From: Candidatus Methylobacter favarea
GTDB taxonomy: Bacteria > Pseudomonadota > Gammaproteobacteria > Methylococcales > Methylomonadaceae
Reading direction: 5' to 3'
Length of the DNA stretch: 64,000 nt
NCBI RefSeq assembly: GCF_902806695.1
Contig: NZ_CADCXN010000058.1
Location: 62,001 to 126,000 of the forward strand
The position numbers were made by a program, and so were the translations under genes. Below are positions 1 to 7,923 of this stretch, one piece after another; position 1 is the first letter of the stretch; the number at the start of each line of letters is the position of its first letter. The notes beneath the pieces were generated by a model. The model was given only the letters and a program-made list of their open reading frames with translations, was not told where the DNA came from and did no database searches.

Positions 1-264
1 TGCCCTACTCTGCTGGTCAAACCCGGAAACATCATCAAATCCATCCTCTGAAATATCTTCAACAATTGCATATTTATCAGCTGCCTGCCCGGCTTCAGGC
101 AAATCAAAGCCATCATTTCTGAGCAGTCTGTCGATAGCGTCTTCTTCATCCAGCCATTCATTTCCAGGCCTGAGGGATAAGTCTCCTTGATCGAGGATTG
201 CATTCAAATTATCATCGTTGTTATTTTGTTTCTCTCGTGGCTTTCTATGTATGGGATCTGTCAT
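1..264 (-). CDS. Hypothetical acidic protein, N-terminal part (runs off the window)
   Basis: An open frame on the minus strand starts with ATG at 264 and stays open for 88 codons to base 1, so the gene continues outside the window. The visible part is hydrophilic and rich in Asp, Glu and Asn (it begins MTDPIHRKPREKQNN), with no membrane segment or signal peptide. I do not recognise a family. It is divergent from the gcvR-like gene, with a 161-bp AT-rich gap that probably carries both promoters. Confidence rests on the uninterrupted frame and protein-like composition only. Confidence 0.6.
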   Translation of the reverse strand, partial: MTDPIHRKPREKQNNNDDNLNAILDQGDLSLRPGNEWLDEEDAIDRLLRNDGFDLPEAGQAADKYAIVEDISEDGFDDVSGFDQQSRA

Positions 265-425
265 TTGGGCTCTTGACTGGAAGTATGATAAACATAAAGC
301 TTAGCTATGGTAGTGGTTGTATGCCGGCCTTAACACAATTTTCTTTATTTTAATGGCTGTAAAGCTTAATGTTCGTAACGAGTTATTCATTAATGATAAA
401 CTTCCAAAAAATTTAAAAAATAATA

Positions 426-950
426 ATGCAAATAACCATCACTGCCTTAGGTAACATTCAGAGTAATTTTATTGCCGAAATATTGCCGGCCATACGCGAC
501 TGTAAATGCGCGATTCTGGAAATAAGATTATCCCGGCTGGCTCAGTCTACTGCCGCCTATCTGCTTGTTCAGGGCAACTGGAATCAGGTCGCCAAGCTTG
601 AAAACACCCTCGATTCCATCCAGAAACGCCTGGAAATCAAAATTCATACTTTCCGGCCCGAGCAAAAAGATAAAGGCAAGGAGTGCATTCCCTATTCATT
701 GGAAACAATATCGCTGGATCGCTGCAACGTTACTGAATCCATTACCTCTTTTCTGTTTGACCGGGACATAGAGATTGAGGAAATTTCGGGCAGCTGCTAC
801 CAAGCTCCCTATATTCAAACGTCAGTATTTTCGACCAAGTTTATCATTTTAATCCCTCCCCAACTCCCGTTGCTTTCATTGCGGGAAGAATTTTTGGAAT
901 TTTGCGATCACTCCAATATAGACGCCATTCTTGAACCCATAAAACGATAA
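426..950 (+). CDS. gcvR: GcvR-like ACT-domain regulatory protein
   Basis: The 174-residue protein has the two-ACT-domain layout of GcvR, the accessory repressor that in E. coli binds GcvA and restrains the glycine-cleavage genes when glycine is low. The first ACT unit begins at the N-terminus (MQITITALG) and contains the LVQGNWN segment typical of the family; a second, more divergent unit covers roughly residues 90-170. There is no DNA-binding domain, as expected. The gene lies 7 bp before bcp, the same gcvR-bcp neighbourhood as in E. coli, which is the best support for the name. No strong ribosome site is visible before the ATG. The regulatory target here is unknown, since gcvA and gcvTHP are not in the window. 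Confidence 0.8.
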   Translation: MQITITALGNIQSNFIAEILPAIRDCKCAILEIRLSRLAQSTAAYLLVQGNWNQVAKLENTLDSIQKRLEIKIHTFRPEQKDKGKECIPYSLETISLDRCNVTESITSFLFDRDIEIEEISGSCYQAPYIQTSVFSTKFIILIPPQLPLLSLREEFLEFCDHSNIDAILEPIKR

Positions 951-957
951 ACTATTA

Positions 958-1434
958 ATGACCTCAATAAATATCGGCAGTACCGTACCTGATTTTGAAG
1001 TTCCGTCCACCGGCAATAAAATAATTAAGCTGACTGAATACCTGGGCAAATACCTGATTCTTTATTTTTACCCCAAAGACAATACCTCCGGCTGTATTCA
1101 GGAAGGCCAGGGTTTTCGTGACCTTATGGAAAAGTTCGAGGCATTAAATGCGGTCATATTAGGCGTCTCTCGTGATACTGTGCGCAGCCATGAAGGCTTT
1201 AAAAGCAAACAGCAACTGCCTTTTGATCTTTTGTCAGATCAGGATGAAAAGCTGTGCCGAGCATTTGCTGTTATCAAAACGAAAAACATGTACGGCAGGC
1301 AGGTTCAGGGAATAGAGCGCAGCACCTTTCTGGTCGGCCCGGACGGCCGGCTTGTTCATGAATGGCGCAAAGTAAACGTTAAAATCCACAGTGCAGAAGT
1401 TCTGCAAGCTTTAAATAAACTCAAAGGCAACTAG
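958..1434 (+). CDS. bcp: Thioredoxin-dependent thiol peroxidase, BCP/PrxQ family
   Basis: A 158-residue AhpC/TSA-fold peroxiredoxin that reduces hydrogen peroxide and organic hydroperoxides with electrons from thioredoxin. The peroxidatic cysteine is Cys46 in the motif NTSGCIQEGQGFRD, where most relatives have TPGC. The resolving cysteine found five residues later in E. coli BCP is absent (residue 51 is Gln); the only other cysteine is Cys100 in DEKLCRAF, a position often conserved but not the usual resolving one. It may therefore work as a 1-Cys enzyme or use another partner. It sits between gcvR and phoH with gaps of under 10 bp, so the three are probably one transcript. Confidence 0.93.
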   Translation: MTSINIGSTVPDFEVPSTGNKIIKLTEYLGKYLILYFYPKDNTSGCIQEGQGFRDLMEKFEALNAVILGVSRDTVRSHEGFKSKQQLPFDLLSDQDEKLCRAFAVIKTKNMYGRQVQGIERSTFLVGPDGRLVHEWRKVNVKIHSAEVLQALNKLKGN

Positions 1435-1440
1435 ATCGTG

Positions 1441-2859
1441 ATGAATATTCAAACAACGCCGGATAAGAAGCTGTTTGTTTTAGATACCAATATCCTCATG
1501 CATGATCCTGCCGCTATTTTCCGCTTCCAGGAGCATGATATTTTTATTCCGATGATTGTTCTGGAAGAACTGGATCATTACAAAAAAGGCTTAACCGAAG
1601 TAGCCCGCAATGTAAGACAAGTCAGCCGATTCCTCGATGAATTAATCAGGGATGCGAATCAGCAAACTCTCAAGGATGGCTTGCCCTTGTCACGCCTGGA
1701 CTATGGAGCGAATACCGAGGCCGCTAACAGTGCCGGACGTTTGTATTTTCAAACCAGCGTTATGACTTCGCTGCTTCCCGACAGCATGCCGGGTAATCTC
1801 GCCGATAACTCGATACTCAATGTGGTTCTGGCTCTCACCAAGGAACTGCCTGAAATAAAAGTTATTCTGGTATCCAAAGACATCAATATGCGCATCAAGG
1901 CAGCCACTTTGGAACTGCCTGCCGAAGATTATTATAATGATCAGACAATTGACGACATAGACTTGCTGTATAGCGGCGCTACAGCCCTGGACAAGGATTT
2001 CTGGAACGAGCATGGGGCAAAAACGGAATCATGGCAGGAAAAAAACCGGACTTTTTACAAGCTGGAAGACCCGGTGGTTGCCGAATGGTACCCGAACCAG
2101 TATTTATATATTGAAGATGAATCGAATTTTGAAGCCATCGTCAGATCCTGCTCGGGTCAGGTCGCCCTACTGGAACTGGCAAGGGATTATCGGACCAAAT
2201 ACAATAATGTCTGGGGAATTATGGCGAGAAACCGCGAGCAGAATTTCGCCCTCAATGTTCTGTTGGATCCGGAAATAGATTTTGTTACCTTGCTGGGCAC
2301 CGCAGGCACTGGTAAAACCTTGCTGGCTTTGGCTTCAGGACTGACCATGACGATGGAGCATAAAATTTATCACGAAATTATCATGACCCGGGAAACCGTG
2401 CCTATCGGCGAAGATATCGGCTTTCTGCCCGGCACTGAGGAGGAAAAAATGGCGCCCTGGATGGGCGCCTTAATGGATAATCTTGAACTGCTGGGCAGCC
2501 GTTCCGGACATAATGAATGGGAGCAGGGCGCGACCAATAATATACTCATGAACCGGGTTAAAATCAGATCGCTTAATTTTATGCGCGGGCGCACTTTTCT
2601 TAATCGGTTCATGATTATTGATGAGGCCCAGAATCTGACGTCAAAGCAAATGAAAACCCTGATTACACGGGCCGGTCCCGGCACCAAAATAGTCTGCATC
2701 GGCAATCTGTCGCAAATAGACACGCCTTATCTAACTGCGACAACTTCCGGGCTAACCTATGTAGTCGATCGCTTCAAAAGCTGGCCGCATGGAGCCCATA
2801 TTACTTTACGCCGGGGAGAGCGGTCACGACTGGCGGATTTTGCTTCCGGAATTCTATAA
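1441..2859 (+). CDS. PhoH family PIN-ATPase
   Basis: A two-domain protein of about 472 residues. The N-terminal PIN nuclease fold (residues 1-150) opens with KLFVLDTNILMHDP and keeps the acidic residues of the family. The C-terminal half is a PhoH ATPase with Walker A GTAGTGKT near residue 286 and Walker B FMIIDEAQN near residue 391. PIN-PhoH proteins (PhoH2/YlaK type) are RNA-acting ATPases with reported helicase and ribonuclease activity, though the cellular role is poorly defined. It follows bcp with only a few bases between. GTG at 1438 is an equally possible start and is better spaced from an AAGG at 1424-1427. Confidence 0.9.
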   Translation: MNIQTTPDKKLFVLDTNILMHDPAAIFRFQEHDIFIPMIVLEELDHYKKGLTEVARNVRQVSRFLDELIRDANQQTLKDGLPLSRLDYGANTEAANSAGRLYFQTSVMTSLLPDSMPGNLADNSILNVVLALTKELPEIKVILVSKDINMRIKAATLELPAEDYYNDQTIDDIDLLYSGATALDKDFWNEHGAKTESWQEKNRTFYKLEDPVVAEWYPNQYLYIEDESNFEAIVRSCSGQVALLELARDYRTKYNNVWGIMARNREQNFALNVLLDPEIDFVTLLGTAGTGKTLLALASGLTMTMEHKIYHEIIMTRETVPIGEDIGFLPGTEEEKMAPWMGALMDNLELLGSRSGHNEWEQGATNNILMNRVKIRSLNFMRGRTFLNRFMIIDEAQNLTSKQMKTLITRAGPGTKIVCIGNLSQIDTPYLTATTSGLTYVVDRFKSWPHGAHITLRRGERSRLADFASGIL

Positions 2860-3049
2860 CAGACTGTGTTGAGTTAACCGGGCAGGAATCCCGTCCAAGC
2901 AAAGCCAGCCAAGGCTTACAGAAAAAATTAAAGACTTGGACATAGGGTTAATAGCAACACTGGATTTGTAGCGGAAAGCGATTGGACTTCAAGCGACCCT
3001 ACTTCTCGCACTAATAAAACTAACGTTTCCATAATAAAACTAAAAGCAA

Positions 3050-3772
3050 ATGACTGATCTATTTATTCAATGGGGAAATTTTCTTTTTCATACCCGCAAC
3101 GTCCTTTTTCCTGCTTTTGTTGCCGTGCTTTTGTTTATAGCGCCTCCCGTTGCAATTAATAATGTTCCCGGCATTTACTTTATGATTATCGGAATAGTAA
3201 TGATCCTACTAGGGCAGGGACTGCGAATACTCACTATAGGCCTTGTTTATATTGTACGCGGTGGGCAAAAAAGACGAATTTATGCCGATCAATTAGTTAC
3301 AGAGGGTATTTTTTCACACAGCAGAAACCCCTTGTATGTTGGTAATATATTGATTACTATGGGTTTTATGTTCATATCTGGCAATTTGACAGGAATTCTT
3401 GCGGGTTCAATAGGTTTTATGGCTATTTATCGACTCATAATTCTTAGCGAGGAACACTTCCTACGCCAAAAATTTGCTGATGCCTATGTCGCTTTTTGCG
3501 CACGTGTTCCTCGCTGGATACCCAGGTTTAAAGGCCTGCTGGCGACAATCAGACACTATAAATTTGATTGGTCCACCGTCGCTGTTAAGGAGTATGGCAC
3601 CATAATGACTTCGTTCATGGTCCCATTAGGCCTGATAGCCTGGAAGTTGAATTTAGCGCATAAACTGGGCGATTATCAGCCCTTATTGATTGGCCTGGCC
3701 TTACTGGTAATGACCGCTTATGCCGTGGTGCGCTATTTAAAGAAAACCGAGCGTCTCAGATCGATGCGCTAA
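3050..3772 (+). CDS. Isoprenylcysteine carboxyl methyltransferase (ICMT/PEMT) family membrane protein
   Basis: A 240-residue polytopic membrane protein with about five hydrophobic segments. It carries the ICMT/PEMT signature: SRNPLYVGN near residue 97, and an EEHFLRQKF helix followed by a conserved PRWIP stretch. Members are SAM-dependent integral-membrane methyltransferases; bacterial ones have largely unknown substrates (small molecules, lipids or protein ends). It stands alone between phoH and cmoA with about 190 and 89 bp either side. A further hydrophobic pair lies beyond residue 180, a C-terminal extension relative to the minimal domain. Confidence 0.8.
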   Translation: MTDLFIQWGNFLFHTRNVLFPAFVAVLLFIAPPVAINNVPGIYFMIIGIVMILLGQGLRILTIGLVYIVRGGQKRRIYADQLVTEGIFSHSRNPLYVGNILITMGFMFISGNLTGILAGSIGFMAIYRLIILSEEHFLRQKFADAYVAFCARVPRWIPRFKGLLATIRHYKFDWSTVAVKEYGTIMTSFMVPLGLIAWKLNLAHKLGDYQPLLIGLALLVMTAYAVVRYLKKTERLRSMR

Positions 3773-3861
3773 GCCGTTTGGCAGTGCTATTATTGTGCCT
3801 GCTCATCCTGTACACTTTACTCATATAACAAAAAAGTAGCTAATAACTCACAACACAGCAT

Positions 3862-4602
3862 ATGACTGAACAAGATAATATTTTTCAAAAGACAGGCCGG
3901 GCAGAGGATTTTGTTTTCGATGAGCGAGTCGCCCAGGTATTTGACAATATGGTCTCAAGGAGCGTGCCTTTTTACAATGAAATACAGCGTATTCAGGCCG
4001 ATCTTATTATGGATTTTTTGCCCGACGAATGCGGCGTAGTTTGCGATTTGGGCTGTTCTACAGGGACTACAATAGAACATCTTACCAGGCATTCAAGATG
4101 CCCTGTCAATGCGCGCTTTATCGGTTATGACAACTCCGAGTCCATGCTGGATAAAGCCCGGATAAAATTATCCGGGCAAATAACGGCAGAGAGAGTATCG
4201 CTGAATTTTGCCGACCTGAGTTGTCTGCCTGAATTGCCTCATTGTCATGCGGTAATTCTTAACTGGACATTGCAGTTCGTCCGGCCCATTGACAGGGAAT
4301 ATTTGCTGAAAAATATTTTTGCGGCCCTGAGGCCCGGCGGCATTTTACTGTTATCGGAAAAGATTCTCGGCACTGATCCTGTTTTAAACCGCTTGTATAT
4401 AGACCACTATTTACAGTTTAAAAAATCCCAGAGCGGTTATACCGATGCTGAAAATCAGCGCAAGCGCGAAGCATTGGAAAATGTCTTGATTCCTTATCGT
4501 CTCGATGAAAACTATGCATTACTGCAACGCGTCGGATTCAAGCGCATGGATACTTATTTCCAGTGGTTTAATTTTGTTTGTATTATTGCTGTCAAAGTTT
4601 AA
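3862..4602 (+). CDS. cmoA: Carboxy-S-adenosyl-L-methionine synthase CmoA
   Basis: CmoA converts S-adenosylmethionine and prephenate into carboxy-SAM, the donor CmoB uses to make 5-oxyacetyl-uridine at the wobble position of several tRNAs. The 246-residue length is typical. The diagnostic N-terminus FVFDERVAQVFDNMVSRSVP and the SAM-binding LGCSTGTT loop (residues 63-70) are present, as is IGYDNSESML of motif II. cmoB is not adjacent, although in E. coli the two are neighbours. The start has no strong ribosome site, but the family's N-terminus begins here. Confidence 0.95.
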   Translation: MTEQDNIFQKTGRAEDFVFDERVAQVFDNMVSRSVPFYNEIQRIQADLIMDFLPDECGVVCDLGCSTGTTIEHLTRHSRCPVNARFIGYDNSESMLDKARIKLSGQITAERVSLNFADLSCLPELPHCHAVILNWTLQFVRPIDREYLLKNIFAALRPGGILLLSEKILGTDPVLNRLYIDHYLQFKKSQSGYTDAENQRKREALENVLIPYRLDENYALLQRVGFKRMDTYFQWFNFVCIIAVKV

Positions 4603-4631
4603 AAGCCAAGCAGGACGATTTTTTCGCCCCT

Positions 4632-4647
4632 GCCAATAATTATTGGC
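4632..4647. repeat. Perfect 16-bp palindrome after cmoA
   Basis: GCCAATAATTATTGGC is its own reverse complement and lies in the 68-bp space where cmoA and the permease gene converge. Neither side has a run of T directly after it, so it is a weak terminator candidate at best; a short T-run occurs 20 bp further on. Confidence 0.4.
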
Positions 4648-4670
4648 CCCCGTGAAGCAGCCTTTTTTTA

Positions 4671-5792
4671 TTAACAAAGCATATCAGGGCTTTTATCGCC
4701 GATTCTGGGCCAGGCAGTCAGGACTGCCTTAACCACTGTCGCCAGGGGAATGGCGAAAAATACTCCCCAGAAACCCCAAAGTCCGCCAAAAAACAGAATG
4801 GCAACGACAATTGCGATAGCATGTAAATTAACCGCTTCAGAAAATAATACCGGCACTAATATTACCCCGTCCAAGGCCTGGATAATGGAATAAGCAATGA
4901 CAATATACATAAAGTTATCATTGCTTAATCCCCACTGAAAATAAGCCACTGCAAACACCGGAACAGTAACCAAAGTGGCGCCTACATACGGAATAATTAC
5001 CGACAAGCCCATCAAAACCGCCAGCAGCATGGCATAGTTCAAATCCATCGTGGCGAAAGTGATATAACTGACAAACCAGAGAATGAAAACCTCGACAAAT
5101 TTTCCGCGCACATAATTACTCATCTGTACATTGACCTCTTCCCAGACCCGCACGGTCAAATGCCTATCCGTGGGCATGAATTGCAAAAACCACTCTACCA
5201 GCAAGCGCTTGTCTTTTAAAAAGAAAAACACCATCATCGGCACCAGGAAAAGGTAAATCAGGGCGCTGACCAGGCCCACTACGGAGGCCGCCGAGACCGA
5301 TAACATATTTTGTCCATAGGTTAACAACTCCTTTTGTACCGCAAACATTATTTCCTGAATTTTGTTCTCTGAAATAAATTGCGGATACATTTTAGGTAAT
5401 CGCAGGATTTCAGTCTGCGCTCTTCTGATAATATCTGGAATCTGCTGGATAAGTTCTACAGCCTGTTGGGAAACAATCGGCATCAAATAAAATAATAAAA
5501 ATATCAGACCCGTCATAAAAACTGAAAATACCAAGCATACTGCGGGCAAACGCGGTAAATTCAGTTTTTCCGCCTTAGCCACGAGGCCTTCAAGCAGATA
5601 GGCCAGAATAATGGATGCAAAAACCGGCATTAATACGCCGGACAAAGAATAAATCAGGGCAAAACTGACAATTAAAATAAATGCCAGTGAAATAGCCTGG
5701 GAGTTTGGCAAAAAACGCTTGAAGCGTTCTCTAAAAAAATGCAAATTTACAAATTCAGCTTGTGTTGACATTACTAATGAGCCATCTTTCAT
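4671..5792 (-). CDS. AI-2E family transporter / PerM-type permease
   Basis: A 373-residue inner-membrane protein of the AI-2 exporter superfamily. Hydrophobic segments occur in an early cluster (about residues 33-50 and 80-110), a long amphipathic middle (about 115-185) and a C-terminal cluster ending in the family's conserved PLATVVKAVL region. Members are proposed exporters or ion/proton antiporters; the substrate cannot be read from sequence. The downstream ATG at 5771 (MSTQAEF) is an alternative start. It is convergent with cmoA, and its upstream region contains nested inverted repeats. Confidence 0.85.
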   Translation of the reverse strand: MKDGSLVMSTQAEFVNLHFFRERFKRFLPNSQAISLAFILIVSFALIYSLSGVLMPVFASIILAYLLEGLVAKAEKLNLPRLPAVCLVFSVFMTGLIFLLFYLMPIVSQQAVELIQQIPDIIRRAQTEILRLPKMYPQFISENKIQEIMFAVQKELLTYGQNMLSVSAASVVGLVSALIYLFLVPMMVFFFLKDKRLLVEWFLQFMPTDRHLTVRVWEEVNVQMSNYVRGKFVEVFILWFVSYITFATMDLNYAMLLAVLMGLSVIIPYVGATLVTVPVFAVAYFQWGLSNDNFMYIVIAYSIIQALDGVILVPVLFSEAVNLHAIAIVVAILFFGGLWGFWGVFFAIPLATVVKAVLTAWPRIGDKSPDMLC

Positions 5793-5818
5793 ATGCGCTA
5801 TTTTATCTCCAATAAAAC

Positions 5819-5859
5819 CCTGTACCTATAATCATTTAAATGATTAATTTGCGTACAGG
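5819..5859. repeat. Nested inverted repeats upstream of the permease gene
   Basis: An outer CCTGTAC (5819-5825) pairs with GTACAGG (5853-5859), and between them lies a perfect 18-bp palindrome TAATCATTTAAATGATTA (5829-5846). The element is 27 bp upstream of the permease start on the minus strand. It could be an operator or a cruciform-forming site; no regulator is identified. Confidence 0.4.
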
Positions 5860-6008
5860 CCCACTGTCATTATGACTCATGCAAATTAATTTCTGCCGAA
5901 GCATCGGCCAAAGGTTGACTCACCGTTTTCGCTGATGGGTTTAAACTGCCCCCGCACAGAGAATATTGTCGGCCAGGAAGCAATTCGCCGGCAATGACAT
6001 TTTAAAGG

Positions 6009-6623
6009 CTATTGGACTTTTCGGGAGCGGGCGCTGGAGGTTTTCTTCCTGGCAAGGGATTTTTTCTTGTTGACAGCCCTGGACTCAATTTTTACTTTGG
6101 CGGTGCCGTCTTTTACCATGCCCAGTTTTTTAGCCGCGGCGCGGGAAAGATCAATGGCTCGATCATCGGCGTAGGGTCCCCGATCGGTGATTGTGACACT
6201 GACTTTTTTGTCATTTTCAAGGTTGGTGACTTGGGCTTTGGTTCCCAAAGGTAATGTCGGATGTGCAGCCGTCAACTTTTTTTGGTTGAAAATTTCGCCG
6301 CTGGCTGTCTCCCGGCCATGAAATCCAGGCCCGTACCAGGAAGCCTCGCCGACTTCCTTATGGGCCGGTTTAGCAATACTGTTTTCTTTAGTTTCTTTTT
6401 GTTGCCGGGCATGATCTCCAGGCCGTTCCGAAGTGCAACTTAATAATAATAGTAGAGCGCCAGTCAGGACAAGCCGTGAATAATCGAAAAGCCGCCTCTG
6501 AAGCAGCCTTTCACGGCTGGCCCCTGACCTGATTCTCCCGCCAGGACGGTAATAAGGTGGAATGGGCGGGCATTGATTGCCCCTATACAACTCTGCATAC
6601 TGATGCCTTAGTAAATATGACAT
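6009..6623 (-). CDS. rlpA: RlpA-like lipoprotein (double-psi beta-barrel)
   Basis: RlpA proteins are outer-membrane lipoproteins; the Pseudomonas member cleaves peptidoglycan strands lacking stem peptides. The DPBB domain is clear at about residues 95-185: EASWYGPGFHGRETASGE, the AAHPTLPLGT segment and the ITDRGPY and AIDLSRAAA motifs. No SPOR domain follows, only a basic tail. The start at 6623 (MSYLLRHQ) is chosen because GGAGAG lies six bases before it. Oddly the lipobox (LLLLSC) is about 60 residues in, preceded by an Arg/Pro-rich stretch, and no closer ATG, GTG or TTG exists, so either the signal peptide has a very long n-region or the 5' end is altered. Confidence 0.85.
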   Translation of the reverse strand: MSYLLRHQYAELYRGNQCPPIPPYYRPGGRIRSGASRERLLQRRLFDYSRLVLTGALLLLLSCTSERPGDHARQQKETKENSIAKPAHKEVGEASWYGPGFHGRETASGEIFNQKKLTAAHPTLPLGTKAQVTNLENDKKVSVTITDRGPYADDRAIDLSRAAAKKLGMVKDGTAKVKIESRAVNKKKSLARKKTSSARSRKVQ

Positions 6624-7086
6624 GAATCTCTCCATTAAGTAAGTTTTAACGGCGTCAATTATTCTTGTAATTTTCAAAAGCCGCTCAGGTTACGAGAACA
6701 CAGTCAAATAGAGCGGCGTCCTTCTGGTTGCCTTCATAAAAACACACTATCCTCGACGTAAAAAATAGGCTTGGCATAAATTTAAGCTTACTGGGTTTTT
6801 GTAAAGAATTCCACAGGCTGGGCGATTGCAGGTTGCCGGAAGTTAATTCACTGCCCAGATTAGGCGGAGCCTGTTTCAAAATTATGTTATGTAGCATAGT
6901 AAGGTTGCCTCTCTTATCTCTGTGTGCCAGCGTACAGACCTCGGCAAGTTACTACGGTAGTTTTGTTACGCAATCAAGATACAGCCATACCGTTCAACAT
7001 GAGTCATTATTCGGCATAGGGATGGCGGGGGTTATCAGCCCTTATGCTTTCAACCTGGAATTTTCCAACTCCGCTGGAGGGTGCCC
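6624..7086. other. Intergenic region between rlpA and the Crp/Fnr-type gene
   Basis: About 460 bp between two divergent genes. Short open frames on both strands (for example 6685-6897 minus) have no protein-like composition or ribosome site. The region must contain both promoters but I could not assign one with confidence. A GGAGG at 7076-7080 is the ribosome site of the downstream gene. Confidence 0.5.
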
Positions 7087-7836
7087 GTGCCATTTAGCCA
7101 CTATGTCAATACTACTAATCGCCTGCTGGCGGCTCTGCCCGCTAAAGAGCGTGAGCGGCTGCTTGCGCAATGCGAGCCGGTCGAGCTCAGGTTCGCCGAT
7201 ATCATTAACAAGCCCGGAGAGTTTGTTCTCCACGTTTATTTCCCGATTAACAGTTCGATTTCGTTAGTGACCCCGCTTGAAGGAAGCACCAGCCTGGAAG
7301 TGGGATTAATCGGCAATGAAGGCATGCTCGGAATCCCACTCACCCTCGGCGTCGATGAATCGCCTTTTCTCGCCCTGGTCCAAAGCGCAGGCCTGGCATT
7401 ACGGATGAATGGCGCAGCGTTTCTTCATGAACTTAAACGCAGCGCAGCCTTGCAACGGGAATTAAACCGCTACCTCTATGTATTAATAAGTCAAATCGCT
7501 CAAACTGCCGCTTGCAGCCGCTTTCATGTCGTAGAAGCACGCCTTGCCCGCTGGTTATTAATGACTCAGGATCGCGCGCACTCCGACAGCTTTCATGTTA
7601 CGCACGTGTTTCTGGCCTATATGCTGGGCGTGCGTCGCGTCGGCGTCACCAAAGCAGCAAGTTCTTTACAGAGGCAAAAGCTTATCAGCTATCATCGAGG
7701 CGATGTTACCATTCTCGACCGCAATGGCCTGGAGGCTGCGGCCTGCCCCTGTTACCGGGCAGAGAAAGAAACCTACGAACGTTTTCTCGGCTATAACCGC
7801 GCTATCCATCATCAGAATGATCTTGCTCACAGCTAA
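7087..7836 (+). CDS. Crp/Fnr family transcriptional regulator
   Basis: A 249-residue regulator with an N-terminal cyclic-nucleotide-binding-like fold (about 15-125), a dimerisation helix (EARLARWLLMTQDRA near 160) and a C-terminal winged helix-turn-helix (FLAYMLGVRRVGVTKAAS near 180-200). The effector pocket lacks an obvious cAMP signature, so the ligand is unknown, and there is no N-terminal Fnr-type cysteine cluster. GTG at 7087 is preferred over GTG at 7081 because GGAGG at 7076-7080 is six bases before it and directly abuts the other. Relatives commonly sit among stress genes, as here. Confidence 0.85.
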   Translation: MPFSHYVNTTNRLLAALPAKERERLLAQCEPVELRFADIINKPGEFVLHVYFPINSSISLVTPLEGSTSLEVGLIGNEGMLGIPLTLGVDESPFLALVQSAGLALRMNGAAFLHELKRSAALQRELNRYLYVLISQIAQTAACSRFHVVEARLARWLLMTQDRAHSDSFHVTHVFLAYMLGVRRVGVTKAASSLQRQKLISYHRGDVTILDRNGLEAAACPCYRAEKETYERFLGYNRAIHHQNDLAHS

Positions 7837-7923
7837 CCTTTTAAATCCGGTACGGACATAAAATTTTCCTGTCAGGCCGCTCATTGGCTTTCAGGATGAG
7901 AATTTAAAAAGCCAAGTGCCCAT

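Noticed and set aside
6685-6897. 70-codon minus-strand frame between rlpA and the Crp/Fnr-type gene
   Set aside because: No ribosome site and no protein-like pattern; lies in the divergent promoter space.
5852-6940. GCGTACAG occurring at about 5852 and 6928 as a shared stress-promoter motif
   Set aside because: Only two copies, with different flanks; too little to call a regulatory element.
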